From positions 62,001-126,000 of the forward strand of contig NZ_FOJW01000004.1 of assembly GCF_900112045.1 (NCBI RefSeq): a stretch of DNA of 64,000 nt, written 5' to 3'. A program made the translations under genes and the position numbers. The notes beneath the pieces were generated by a model that saw only the letters and a program-made list of their open reading frames with translations, was not told where the DNA came from and ran no database searches. This document shows positions 33,471 to 42,710 of this stretch, in pieces. How positions within the stretch are numbered: position 1 is the stretch's first letter; every line of letters starts with the position of its first letter. This stretch comes from Lentibacillus halodurans (GTDB lineage Bacteria; Bacillota; Bacilli; Bacillales; Amphibacillaceae).

Positions 33471-35213
33471 TCATTTATCATTATACGGAATCGTAAAATA
33501 AACTTCACTTCCACTGTCGGGCAAATTGCGTATATGCAATCGTGCTGATTCACCAAGCAAACTGATTAAACGCTGATTGACATTGTACAGCCCGGCACCT
33601 CCATTTTGCTGGTTCGGTGAAGTATTTCCGGCATCTTTTAAAATCGTTTCAGGGAATCCGGATCCATTGTCACGTACAGCTATCCGAATGTTTGTGCTGG
33701 TCTTTTCCATGCTGACGATAACTTCTCCGCTGTCTATCACATTTTTCAAGCCATGCCGCACGCTGTTTTCAACAAGCGGCTGAATCGTTGACGGCGGGAT
33801 AAAAGTATCGGCAATCTCATCAGGTTCCGAAAAATGAATCGTTAATCGGCTGGAAAAGCGCGTTTGAATGATTTCAATGTAAGCCTTGACGTGCTGACAT
33901 TCTTTTTCCAGCTGGATAAGTGATGTCGAAACCAGTCCGATATTAAAACGCATATAATGCGCCAGATGTACGGTAATATGGCGTGCTTTCTCTGGGTCTT
34001 TTCGGTATAATGCTGCAATTAAATGGAGTGTATTAAACAGAAAGTGCGGATTGATCTGTGCCTGAAGGTTTCTCAGTTCCGTATCACGAATATGCGTTTT
34101 TAATTTTTCCGCTGCGATGGTATTCAGCTGATTGGAAATCAATTGTCCTAATCCTTTGGCCAGCACGAGTTCCACTGGGCGCATGTGATGTGCTTTCCGG
34201 AAGTAAAATGTAATCAGTCCTGCTGATTCATGTGCATCCATAATCGGGATAATAATGGTTGCTTCGAACGGACAATTTTCGTGCCGGCACTGTATTTCCG
34301 AACGCGAGTAGGCCACCTGCATCTGCCGGGAGTCAATCGCGTGGTGGGACAAAGATGTATTGATCAGATCACCTTCTTTATGATGATCATCCCCCATCCC
34401 CCGATGAGCCAAAACTTCCCGTTCATTAGTTACGGAAACAGCAGCCAACTCTAAGCGTTCATAAAGTAAATCGGCAATTCCTGAAGCCATTTCCCGGGCG
34501 GAATCTTTTTTTATAAACGGGAGTGCTTCTTCCGCTATGGTCAGTGCTTGTTTGGTTGCGAGGGCTGCTTCATTTTCTTGCTCCTTTAGTGCAATTCCGA
34601 TCATAGCGGTAAAAATAGCAATGGAAATGCTGTTTGATAAAACGAGCGGCAAGCCAATCGTGTTCACGGTTGCAATCATATCCTCTGAATTCGGTTCAGC
34701 AATCAGCAGCATATGCATTTGCAGAACCGGCGGGAAAACGCCAATGAACAAAGCTTTCATCGGTGAAATCACTCGCTCATTTGAAAAAAAGCGGGCAGTC
34801 CACCCTGCCAAGAGTCCTGTCAGTGGATTGACAAGACTGTTCGCTATAAAGCCTATGCCTCCCAGGAAAAAAAGATGTGCTCCGGCGATGATGCCCGCAC
34901 CCAATCCGACGAAAGGTCCGCCCAGCAACCCTGCAATGACAATCGCAACAAGACTTAAGCTGACTACCATTTGATCCTCACCGACAGCAATCCAAACGAA
35001 ATCGCGGGCAGTAACCGTTTCCCCATCAAGGACAATTCCGGTTATCGTACCGGCCATCCCGAACAGGCCGAACACACAGGCATGGACAAGTGTCATTTTT
35101 TTGCTGAATTCACGCTCAAGCAGTGACCTGAAACCGGGAATGCGTGTCAGCACAAAGGCAATGACAAGCAATAATCCCAACCGTTCGAACAAAATCATCG
35201 TTAAATACTTCAT
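33471..35213 (-). CDS. LytS-type sensor histidine kinase (5TMR-GAF-HisKA_7TM type)
   Basis: This 580-residue kinase has a 5TM-LYT membrane sensor at residues 1-215, a GAF-like domain at about 220-360, and a His_kinase/HATPase_c module with the phospho-acceptor in QINPHFLFNTLHL near residue 392, the N-box PLVENSVRHGL and the G-box GSGFPETIL. Members of this group sense pyruvate or related metabolites (BtsS/YpdA in E. coli, LytS in bacilli). It overlaps the end of the symporter gene by 4 bases and precedes the response regulator, so the three form one operon; the symporter may be its ligand-linked target or co-sensor. Confidence 0.9.
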   Translation of the reverse strand: MKYLTMILFERLGLLLVIAFVLTRIPGFRSLLEREFSKKMTLVHACVFGLFGMAGTITGIVLDGETVTARDFVWIAVGEDQMVVSLSLVAIVIAGLLGGPFVGLGAGIIAGAHLFFLGGIGFIANSLVNPLTGLLAGWTARFFSNERVISPMKALFIGVFPPVLQMHMLLIAEPNSEDMIATVNTIGLPLVLSNSISIAIFTAMIGIALKEQENEAALATKQALTIAEEALPFIKKDSAREMASGIADLLYERLELAAVSVTNEREVLAHRGMGDDHHKEGDLINTSLSHHAIDSRQMQVAYSRSEIQCRHENCPFEATIIIPIMDAHESAGLITFYFRKAHHMRPVELVLAKGLGQLISNQLNTIAAEKLKTHIRDTELRNLQAQINPHFLFNTLHLIAALYRKDPEKARHITVHLAHYMRFNIGLVSTSLIQLEKECQHVKAYIEIIQTRFSSRLTIHFSEPDEIADTFIPPSTIQPLVENSVRHGLKNVIDSGEVIVSMEKTSTNIRIAVRDNGSGFPETILKDAGNTSPNQQNGGAGLYNVNQRLISLLGESARLHIRNLPDSGSEVYFTIPYNDK

Positions 35214-36754
35214 TGGTGATGTTCCCTCGTTTCAATCCCTGTCTGAGCCTTCAGATAGAATTGCCGGAATTCTGCAGTGTTTTGCACTGACGGCTCTGTT
35301 AACAGAGACCCCAGAAAAGTCCCCAAAAATCCGATTGGAATCGCAACAATGCCCGGATTCGATAATGGAATAAGCGGCTCGTGCGGAATCCATCCGCCAT
35401 CAGGATTCATAATGTGCGGTCCCAGCACGAGCAGTGTCAGGGAAACGGCCAGTCCCGTTATCATTCCTGTGATGGCCCCTTTTTCATTAAAACGCTTCCA
35501 ATAAATCGTGAACAACAGTACTGGCAGATTGCTCGAAGCGGCTACAATAAAGGTTAAGGAAACGAGGAAGGTCACATTAATATTTTTCAGTCCAAGCGCA
35601 AACAATGTAGAGATCAGTCCAACGACAAATGCCGTCCACTGTGCCGCACGTAATTGTGTTTTCTCAGTTGTTTGTCCTTTTTTAATAATGTGGAAATAGA
35701 CATCGTGTGAAAAAGCTGTTGTGGCTGAAATGACCAGGCCAGCGACAACTGCAATAATCGTTGTAAACGCGATGGCCGCAATGAAAGCCATCAGGAAATC
35801 CCCGCCCAATTCTCCAGCAAGCAGCGGTGCAGCAAGATTCCCTGTCGGATCAGCTGCTGTTAATGGCCCATACCCGATTAGCGCAACGGCACCCAATCCG
35901 AGAACAAGGGCGATGATGTAAAAACTGCCAATAATCCAGCTGGCGGTCAGCAGTGATTTGCGGACTTCCTGCGTATTCCGGACTGTAAAGAAACGGATCA
36001 AAATATGCGGCAGTCCCGCTGTTCCAAGGATTAAGGCGAGATGTAATGACAGGCTTTCTAACGGGTCATTATATAGGTTGCCAGGCAGAAAAAATTGCTC
36101 CCCCAATGGCGTGCCCGATGTCACCTGGGCAATCAATGCCGTCATATTCCAGTCAAAACGCGAAAAAACAATTAATGCCAGCAAAAACGTCCCCGACATG
36201 AGCACGACTGTTTTCACAATTTGCACCCATGATGTGGCAAACATGCCCCCGAACACAACATAAATCGTCATTAAACTGCCGATAATCAGGACGGAAGTGG
36301 AATAGTTAATATCCAGCAGTAGCCGGAGCAGAAGACCTGCAGCCACCAGCTGCGGAATCATATACAGAATGGAAATAATGAGTGCGCCAATCGCCATCAT
36401 CCAGCGTATCTGATTACCCGGAAAACGTGAGCAAACGACATCGCCGAGCGAATATTTGCCCAGCCGGTGAACCGGCTCAGCGATAAAAAATAAAACAATT
36501 AAATAGGAAACTAAAAAACCGATCGCATACAAAAACCCGTCATAGCCGCTGATGGCAATGGTCCCGATAATTCCTAGAAAAGATGCCGCACTGATATAAT
36601 CCCCGGCAATCGCCATTCCATTTTGGATCCCGGTTAAACGGCCTGCCGCCACATAAAACTGATTGGTCGTTTTACTCTGCTTCGCCGCCCAATATGTAAT
36701 GATTAACGTACATACAATGATACACAGAAAGAACAGAAAATAGGTAAGGTTCAC
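35210..36754 (-). CDS. Cation/acetate-type symporter (SSS family), TCS-linked copy
   Basis: A 514-residue paralogue of the ActP-like protein at 30584 with the same landmarks (TTNQFYVAAGRLTGIQNGMA, AGDYISAASFLGIIG, GLPHILIRFFTVRNTQEVRK). Unlike the other copy it lacks a DUF485 partner and is instead translationally coupled to a LytS-type kinase (ATGA overlap). It probably moves acetate, pyruvate or a similar monocarboxylate. First gene of the operon. Confidence 0.9.
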   Translation of the reverse strand: MNLTYFLFFLCIIVCTLIITYWAAKQSKTTNQFYVAAGRLTGIQNGMAIAGDYISAASFLGIIGTIAISGYDGFLYAIGFLVSYLIVLFFIAEPVHRLGKYSLGDVVCSRFPGNQIRWMMAIGALIISILYMIPQLVAAGLLLRLLLDINYSTSVLIIGSLMTIYVVFGGMFATSWVQIVKTVVLMSGTFLLALIVFSRFDWNMTALIAQVTSGTPLGEQFFLPGNLYNDPLESLSLHLALILGTAGLPHILIRFFTVRNTQEVRKSLLTASWIIGSFYIIALVLGLGAVALIGYGPLTAADPTGNLAAPLLAGELGGDFLMAFIAAIAFTTIIAVVAGLVISATTAFSHDVYFHIIKKGQTTEKTQLRAAQWTAFVVGLISTLFALGLKNINVTFLVSLTFIVAASSNLPVLLFTIYWKRFNEKGAITGMITGLAVSLTLLVLGPHIMNPDGGWIPHEPLIPLSNPGIVAIPIGFLGTFLGSLLTEPSVQNTAEFRQFYLKAQTGIETREHHQ

Positions 36755-37103
36755 TGTTCCACCTTCTTTTGCAATGATCTTTCACATAGGAGGGCAGATG
36801 CCTGCGTAATAAAATTCATAATTTAATAAATTATCTTATAATAATCGTAACTCAATCTCTCTTATTCGTAAAGCATGGTCTTCATCATGAGAGACATTGT
36901 TCAATAGTAAATTTGCAAAATGTCCATGCTGGAAAAACGTCAAACATCAGGAAAAAGCCGGATTCACAGGATTATAACGCTAAACTTATCATCCTCCTGT
37001 GACATGTTGCTGCTTGTTTTCCTGTTCTTAAAATCGGGAATGACTAAGGTAATCGGATGGAAAAGCAAACGACGGAAAACAGCAGCGGGAGGGCGCTTTT
37101 GTT
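36755..37103. other. 349-base divergent promoter region
   Basis: It separates the symporter-TCS operon from the membrane protein gene at 37104. The part 36815-36850 is strongly A+T rich (AATTTAATAAATTATC), suitable for a promoter. No gene with a ribosome binding site is convincing. Confidence 0.4.
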
Positions 37104-38240
37104 ATGGTGAATAAGCTAACAGTAGGGTTGATCCCGGCCCCTGAATTACCGGAAACAGTTGCTTCCAAATTAATGGAACGCCTACCGGAAGCCTTGTCTA
37201 AAAATATTGATGGTGATATTTCTTGGGAGGTCAGTGTTGTTCGTGATCCCCTTACAGGTGCTGCCGAAAATGTGGACAGGCTGATTAAGCGGGCAGAGGC
37301 CATTAAGCAGGCACATCAGTGGCATTATACGGTGTGTCTGACTGATCTGCCTGTCTTTTCCAATAAGGGTGTTGTGCTGGGGGATGTGAATGATGAAAAA
37401 GGTGTTGCACAAATATCTGTTCCCGCGTTTGGGCTCCCGCCTGTACAAAAGCGAGTCAAGAAAGCAATCATCCAAATGGTCGGTGAATTATACTTCAGGG
37501 TGAATGGCAAACTGATAGCCAACGGGGACAATATCGTCCACAATACCGGTTTGCTGGCGAGACGGTTTTTTTCACCGGTCCGTAAAATCACGGCTCCTGA
37601 TGATGGAATTGAAAAATCCGATGTCCGATTCATCCTCAAACCCAGAACGTATGGAAGGTTTAGACTGCTCCTGGGAATGACCCATGCGAACAGACCGTGG
37701 TCGATTATCCCGGCCTTTAAACGTGTGATGGCCATCGCTTTCGCAACGGGTGCATACGGGCTTGTTTTTCGGACACTCTGGAGACTCAGTGCATCGTATG
37801 AATCAACACGTTTTGTGGTGTTAATGCTGGGGGCTATTCTTGGTATGGTGATTTGGATCATTTTCGCGCACAACCTGTGGGAAAAACCGAGCGGGAAAAG
37901 CCAACGGAAAATGAGATTATTGTATAATGCAGCTACATTTCTAACATTGGTTGTTGCTGTAAGTGTCTATTATGTGATGTTATTCGTATTGTTTTTGACG
38001 GCGGTCGCTTTCATTGTACCACCTGAATTATTTAGTGATGTTGTAGGCATGGAAGAGGATAAGGTCGGCTTCCATCATTTTATGCAGCTGACGTGGCTTG
38101 TCACGTCGGTTGCAACGGTCGCTGGTGCTATTGGCTCCGGTCTGGAAAACGATAAAACGGTCCGAAACATTATGTATGGATACCGGCAGCAGCAACGTTC
38201 TGAGGAAATGGACTACTACGGCGATGATGTGGAAGATTAA
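37104..38240 (+). CDS. Membrane protein of unknown function with Rossmann-like N-terminal half
   Basis: The first 170 residues are soluble, mixed alpha/beta, with QWHYTVCLTDLPVFSNKGVV and several conserved-looking Asp/Gly turns. The next part (about residues 205-345) has four membrane segments, and the tail is acidic with Tyr and Asp. Homologues in related genera are sometimes labelled methylene-tetrahydrofolate dehydrogenase, but I see no motif that supports that. The start has GGGAGGGC upstream. The RNase H-like gene follows on the same strand after 67 bases. Confidence 0.65.
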   Translation: MVNKLTVGLIPAPELPETVASKLMERLPEALSKNIDGDISWEVSVVRDPLTGAAENVDRLIKRAEAIKQAHQWHYTVCLTDLPVFSNKGVVLGDVNDEKGVAQISVPAFGLPPVQKRVKKAIIQMVGELYFRVNGKLIANGDNIVHNTGLLARRFFSPVRKITAPDDGIEKSDVRFILKPRTYGRFRLLLGMTHANRPWSIIPAFKRVMAIAFATGAYGLVFRTLWRLSASYESTRFVVLMLGAILGMVIWIIFAHNLWEKPSGKSQRKMRLLYNAATFLTLVVAVSVYYVMLFVLFLTAVAFIVPPELFSDVVGMEEDKVGFHHFMQLTWLVTSVATVAGAIGSGLENDKTVRNIMYGYRQQQRSEEMDYYGDDVED

Positions 38241-38307
38241 TGGTGTGTTATAATATAAATTCCGCAGCAGCAAGGCTGTCGGCACATCATGAAAGGAGCA
38301 CCACATA

Positions 38308-38697
38308 TTGATTGAAGTCTACACAGATGGGGCATCCAGTGGTAATCCGGGTGCCAGCGGAGCAGGTGTTTACATTAAAGACCATGGGACAATATACGAA
38401 TTTTCTTTTCCATTGGGCGTGATGTCTAATCATGAAGCAGAGTTTCACGCTGTTGTGAAAGCGCTAGAAATTTGCATCGAACATTTTCCTGATGACATTC
38501 TATCGTTCCGTTCAGATTCCAAATTAGTCGTCGATGCTGTCGAGAACGGTTTTACGAAAAATCAGGTCTACCAGCCGCTGCTTGCCGCCATCCAGAAGAA
38601 GGCAGACAGCTTTCCTTATTTCTTCATTAAATGGGTTCCTGAAAAACAGAATCCCCATGCCGATAGACTGGCGAGACGAGCTATTTCCGGGGTGTGA
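38308..38697 (+). CDS. RNase HI-like/reverse-transcriptase-like protein (YpeP/YpdQ type)
   Basis: The 129-residue protein is an RNase H fold protein. The carboxylate set is visible: Asp in IEVYTDGASSGNPGASG, Glu in SNHEAEFHAVV, Asp in SFRSDSKLVVDAV, and Asp in NPHADRLARRA. It is shorter than classical RNase HI and lacks the basic handle, as in the Bacillus YpeP/YpdQ group. It may cleave RNA in RNA-DNA hybrids. Start is TTG 38308 with AAAGGAG 9 bases upstream. Confidence 0.85.
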   Translation: MIEVYTDGASSGNPGASGAGVYIKDHGTIYEFSFPLGVMSNHEAEFHAVVKALEICIEHFPDDILSFRSDSKLVVDAVENGFTKNQVYQPLLAAIQKKADSFPYFFIKWVPEKQNPHADRLARRAISGV

Positions 38698-38749
38698 CAG
38701 GAGGGAGAAGCTGTTTTACGAAATCCGCCGCTTTCCCCCTTACACCTCT

Positions 38750-39376
38750 TTAAATCTCTACCTGAGTGAAGGGCAGCAATAATCGAATCCCCCGTTTATT
38801 CCCGGGCAAAAGCCGCATATCCATCAATAGATGACTCCCGTAAGCCAATATAAGCGTCGAGTGTAAACCATAAACCACAATATCCTGGCTGATATAAAAG
38901 GCAATGACACTAAAAAACAAAAAACCGATCAATGAATGTGTATAACTCCTGTGCGGCACCAATGCAGCTGCCACCACATAAATCCCAGTCAGCCACACCC
39001 AAACTTCCGATATGAATATTCCGACTGTAATAATGGCAGCACCACTTATTGCCAGCATAAGTTTTTGTGAAAACTTCGGTGCAATCATGAAGAGGAAAAT
39101 GCCTAAAGCTAATCCAATATACTTTTCTGTCCCGGCCAAAACAATCCAGGCATAGATCCCCGTTAAAATACCGGTTGACCGCACAAAACTTTGAATCATT
39201 TTATGTGAAAGTGAAATTTTATTGGCTAATTTTCCGGCTGTATCCAAATCCGGTGCTAATGCGGCAATCATACCGGCAGTCATCAGTACAGCTGTGTTGA
39301 TGGCATCCTGTCCGGTTGACTGCGCAACTGCTATTCCGGTTCCTGCCCCGATGATTGCGTGAATTTTTCCATCCAT
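38750..39376 (-). CDS. YdjM-type membrane metal-dependent hydrolase
   Basis: A 208-residue protein of the LexA-binding, inner membrane-bound putative hydrolase family. It opens MDGKIHAIIGAGTGIAVAQS and has APDLDTAGKLANKISLSHK (metal-binding-type Asp and His), VPHRSYTHSLIGFLFF and GSHLLMDMRLLPG, all family hallmarks, with about six membrane segments. Biochemical role unsettled. It converges with the RNase H-like gene. Confidence 0.85.
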   Translation of the reverse strand: MDGKIHAIIGAGTGIAVAQSTGQDAINTAVLMTAGMIAALAPDLDTAGKLANKISLSHKMIQSFVRSTGILTGIYAWIVLAGTEKYIGLALGIFLFMIAPKFSQKLMLAISGAAIITVGIFISEVWVWLTGIYVVAAALVPHRSYTHSLIGFLFFSVIAFYISQDIVVYGLHSTLILAYGSHLLMDMRLLPGNKRGIRLLLPFTQVEI

Positions 39377-39504
39377 AGTTATTCCCCTTTAATTCTTGAT
39401 GACAGAACCATTATACAGGAGCAAAAAACATTTGTGCACAGTGTGGAGACAAAACGAACGGTAAAAATGATGCGTATTTTTCAGGAGGACCAACGATAGA
39501 AGGC

Positions 39505-39603
39505 ATGACACTATCATTTTCCATTATGATGCTTGGCGTCTATCTATTTTTGTTTTTGTTCCTGTCATTTACCTTTTTCAAGAAGCGGGAAATCAGTATT
39601 TGA
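39505..39603 (+). CDS. Small single-helix membrane protein (32 aa)
   Basis: The frame MTLSFSIMMLGVYLFLFLFL then SFTFFKKREISI is one membrane helix with a basic end. An AGGAGG site lies at 39483-39488, but 16 bases before the ATG; in-frame ATA at 39496 is better spaced and the ATG has AGAAGG right before it. It sits alone in a 363-base gap between ydjM-like and sodF. Confidence 0.4.
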   Translation: MTLSFSIMMLGVYLFLFLFLSFTFFKKREISI

Positions 39604-39739
39604 TACCGATATGAGGAGATATGAAAGTGTTTTTAATAACGAGCAAACCTGACGCATAACAGCGTGTTACTAAAATGGGCTTTCCGGCATAGGCTGTAAA
39701 TGGAGGTATTTCATCCATAAAAAGGAGGACGTTGCTGTT

Positions 39740-40741
39740 ATGACGGCACAATCAAAGGAAACAGAATGGCTCCGTCGTTTGACGGATTGGACGGATCAAT
39801 GCGAGCAGCTGGTGGCTTCACTAGAGACAAGATCAGATATATCAACGGATGCAAAAGTGGACCCGGAAGAGTGGCAGGACCGTTTTCGTGAGCTTGGACA
39901 AATGGCGAATGATTATCGTGAGCAATTACTCGGAGATGACGAGGTCGTAGATGCCACTGACAAGATTCAATCACTGAATACAAAGGCACACCAGCTCAAA
40001 TCTGAATTCACTCAATTGATGGAGGGAAAGCCGGACATCAGTCTGGAGGAACCATCGAAGGACAGCACCAGCGAACAGGTGTCTGATGATGAACGGAAGT
40101 CCATCCAACATCAGACGGTACCGATCGGCAAACATACCTTGCCGCCGCTTCCGTATGCCTATAATGCTTTGGAGCCGTATATTAGTGAGGAGATCATGCG
40201 CCTTCATCATCAGGAACACCATCAAAGCTATGTTGACGGACTTAACAAGGCTGAAAAAGAAATGAAGAAAGCGAGAAAGACCGGTGATTATGAATTGATC
40301 AGTCACTGGGAAGGTGAGGCGGCATTTAACGGAGCTGGGCACTATCTGCACACGATTTTCTGGGATAATATGAGTCCAGACGGCGGCGGAAAACCAGATG
40401 GCGCTATCGCGAAAGAAATTAATCGGACATTCGGCAGCTTTGACAAGTTTAAGGAACACTTTACGAATGCAGCTGATAAAGTTCAGGCTGTCGGATGGGC
40501 CATGCTTGTATGGTCGCCACGATCACGGCGAACCGAGATTCTGCAAGTTGAAAAACATCAGAACCGGTCACAGCAGGATATCATTCCATTATTGGTCCTT
40601 GATGTTTGGGAGCACGCCTATTATCTGCAATATCACAATAATCGAAGTGATTATATCGATGCTTGGTGGAATGTCGTCTGCTGGGACAGTGTGAATAGAC
40701 GTTTTGAAGAGGCAAAGAAAGTTATGTGGAAACCGTATTGA
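39740..40741 (+). CDS. sodF: Superoxide dismutase (Mn/Fe) with N-terminal extension, SodF
   Basis: SodF dismutates superoxide. Residues 128-333 form the Mn/Fe SOD: VPIGKHTLPPLPYAYNALEP, first His ligand region LHHQEHHQSYVDGLNKAE, second GAGHYLHTIFWDN, and DVWEHAYYLQYHN carrying the Asp and third His. It matches B. subtilis SodF including the helical N-terminal extension, here about 130 residues and longer than the usual 80. The extension is acidic and coiled. AAAAGGAGG precedes the ATG; a strong terminator follows. Metal preference is not decided by sequence here. Confidence 0.92.
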   Translation: MTAQSKETEWLRRLTDWTDQCEQLVASLETRSDISTDAKVDPEEWQDRFRELGQMANDYREQLLGDDEVVDATDKIQSLNTKAHQLKSEFTQLMEGKPDISLEEPSKDSTSEQVSDDERKSIQHQTVPIGKHTLPPLPYAYNALEPYISEEIMRLHHQEHHQSYVDGLNKAEKEMKKARKTGDYELISHWEGEAAFNGAGHYLHTIFWDNMSPDGGGKPDGAIAKEINRTFGSFDKFKEHFTNAADKVQAVGWAMLVWSPRSRRTEILQVEKHQNRSQQDIIPLLVLDVWEHAYYLQYHNNRSDYIDAWWNVVCWDSVNRRFEEAKKVMWKPY

Positions 40742-40753
40742 TCGACATGAAAA

Positions 40754-40784
40754 AGGAGGGTCCTTATCAGGACGCTCCTCTTTT
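40754..40784 (+). terminator. Rho-independent terminator after sodF
   Basis: AGGAGGGTCC and GGACGCTCCT pair around TTATCA with one central mismatch, followed by CTTTT. Confidence 0.75.
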
Positions 40785-40794
40785 CATGATTAAT

Positions 40795-42021
40795 CTATAT
40801 GAAGGTTTGGAACCATATGCCCAGCCCTGTTCCTATATAGTTCCCGATAATGTAGCCGAGTGTACCAACGAGCAGGATTGGCACAATGAGTTTGTTCCAG
40901 CCTTTAGCAATCGCCATGGCTGCAGCTGTTGTCGGGCCGCCAAGGTTTGCGTTGCTTGCAAGCACTACTTCCTCAAGGTTAAATTTAAACAATTTCCCTA
41001 ACACAAGAGAGAATAATAAATTCATGAGCACGATGATCAATGTAAAAACGAGCAGAAGCGGTGCCGTTGTGATAACCAATGCCAGCGATGCCGGTACACC
41101 GATCACAACAAAGAACAAATAAATCAAAAACGTTCCGATTTCCTGTGTTCCCCGGATATTTTCGAAGTAATTCGGGAATGCAATCACCGCCAAAACGGTC
41201 AGCGTCGTTAACATCAGATACTGGTCGCCAATAATCCCGCCAATAATCTGATAAAATATGTTCGTATTTTCACCGTCTGGAATAATGCCGGCAAATAAAT
41301 CGGCCAGCTGAAAGGATACGGCAACAAGCACAAATGCAGTGGCAATACTTGTGGCAATATCTTTTAGGGAAATTTCTTTTCGTTGCCAAAATGAAGCTGC
41401 TTGCGTTTTTCCCTCATCCTCGGATGTCTTTGCTTCCACTTCTTCCATATGTGGTGTTTGATAGTTGTTCCGGAACAAGGAGATCGCCGGAATAGCCATT
41501 AAAACAAAAAAGAATAGTGCCATCATCGCATTATCGGCAACAACTGTCGCTGAAACGAGTTCCCCTGGAGCCTCGAATTTAGAAGCCATGGCAGCGAAAT
41601 TCACGCTCCCGCCGGTATAAGATCCCGCCATCATCCCACCTAACTTGTCTAAGTGTGGAATGACATCTTTAAGCAGCATGAACGAAATAATGGTGCCTGC
41701 CACAGTACCAATTGCGCTTAACAGAAAGATGGTCAGCATCCGTCCACTTTCCTGCCAGATTTTTTTAATGTTGGCCTGAAACAAAAGCAGAGGAATCGCA
41801 AGTGGTACGACATAATCCCAAACTGCATCATAAACACCGGATTCAAGCGGAATGACGTTCAGGTTAGCTAGCACCATCGCCCCGATCAACGCTATGATTG
41901 CTCCAGATACCTTAGATGCCCATGCGTATTTTTGTTCAAGGTAAATACTGATGGCAGCCCAGCCTGTCAGGAATGCCCAGAGTGCCCATGTGTTATCCGG
42001 TGAAATAAAGGATGTATCCAA
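40795..42021 (-). CDS. DUF819 family membrane protein (YjcL-like)
   Basis: A roughly 408-residue, 10-11-helix membrane protein of the DUF819 family; B. subtilis YjcL is the nearest named relative. Landmarks are GGMMAGSYTGGSVNFAAMAS at about residues 150-170 and SNANLGGPTTAAAMAIAKGW near the C-terminus, an inverted-repeat transporter layout. Substrate unknown. The TTG start at 42021 is preferred because GGGGTGAG lies just upstream; the open frame extends to 42072 without a site. Converges on sodF. Confidence 0.85.
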   Translation of the reverse strand: MDTSFISPDNTWALWAFLTGWAAISIYLEQKYAWASKVSGAIIALIGAMVLANLNVIPLESGVYDAVWDYVVPLAIPLLLFQANIKKIWQESGRMLTIFLLSAIGTVAGTIISFMLLKDVIPHLDKLGGMMAGSYTGGSVNFAAMASKFEAPGELVSATVVADNAMMALFFFVLMAIPAISLFRNNYQTPHMEEVEAKTSEDEGKTQAASFWQRKEISLKDIATSIATAFVLVAVSFQLADLFAGIIPDGENTNIFYQIIGGIIGDQYLMLTTLTVLAVIAFPNYFENIRGTQEIGTFLIYLFFVVIGVPASLALVITTAPLLLVFTLIIVLMNLLFSLVLGKLFKFNLEEVVLASNANLGGPTTAAAMAIAKGWNKLIVPILLVGTLGYIIGNYIGTGLGIWFQTFI

Positions 42022-42131
42022 TTTACTCACCCCATTTTTAATTTTTTGATAATACATATTAGTGTACACCATTTATGTTAATATAGAAATAGTTCGAGAA
42101 TCAGTGTTAAAAATCTATATGGGGGATTGAC

Positions 42132-42614
42132 ATGAGTGTTTTAAAACGTCAATATGATTTGGTTAAAAGCACAAGAGAGTTACTGTTTGCGTTTTGTGAG
42201 AAGCTGGATCCGGAAGATTACGCAAAAGAGCTTGATGGGTTCGGCTGGGGGTCTATCCGAAACCTGCATATACATGTTGCCGAATGCTATCAATCCTGGC
42301 TAGCTAATTTTGGACTGAAAGCAAACGTCAGGGTGGGTGAGCCATGGATGGTCAAGAGTGTGCAGGACATGCGAAATATTTTCAGTGAAGTAGACAGCCT
42401 AGTATACCGTTTTCTTGATACATATGACGGCCAGTTGGATAAGAATGTAAAAGGGCCTGTGTCTTGGCAGGAAGAAGACGAGGAATTGTCAGTCTTATGG
42501 CTCTTCACTCATACCATCACTCATGAATTTCATCACAAAGGTCAAATGGTCTCTATGGCACGCCAGCTCGGATACGTACCGGATGATACGGATTTGATAG
42601 TTCCGGGGGTTTAG
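42132..42614 (+). CDS. DinB family protein
   Basis: A four-helix DinB/YfiT-like putative metalloenzyme of 160 residues. The metal triad of histidines is visible in RNLHIHVAECY and THTITHEFHHKGQM. Members include thiol-dependent S-transferases (bacillithiol transferases) and damage-inducible proteins; the reaction here is unknown. The GGGGGA site supports the ATG. It is followed by a decayed DJ-1 gene. Confidence 0.82.
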   Translation: MSVLKRQYDLVKSTRELLFAFCEKLDPEDYAKELDGFGWGSIRNLHIHVAECYQSWLANFGLKANVRVGEPWMVKSVQDMRNIFSEVDSLVYRFLDTYDGQLDKNVKGPVSWQEEDEELSVLWLFTHTITHEFHHKGQMVSMARQLGYVPDDTDLIVPGV

Positions 42615-42710
42615 AAAGATAAGTTTACGATTGATACTAAACTCGCTTCTGTTGATGTAAGCATCTCGCTTGATTCCGCTAAACTAGTAATCAGGATTTG
42701 GGGAGGACAT

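Noticed and set aside
36920-37114. 64-codon frame upstream of the 37104 gene
   Set aside because: It lacks a ribosome binding site and overlaps the start of the real gene in another frame.
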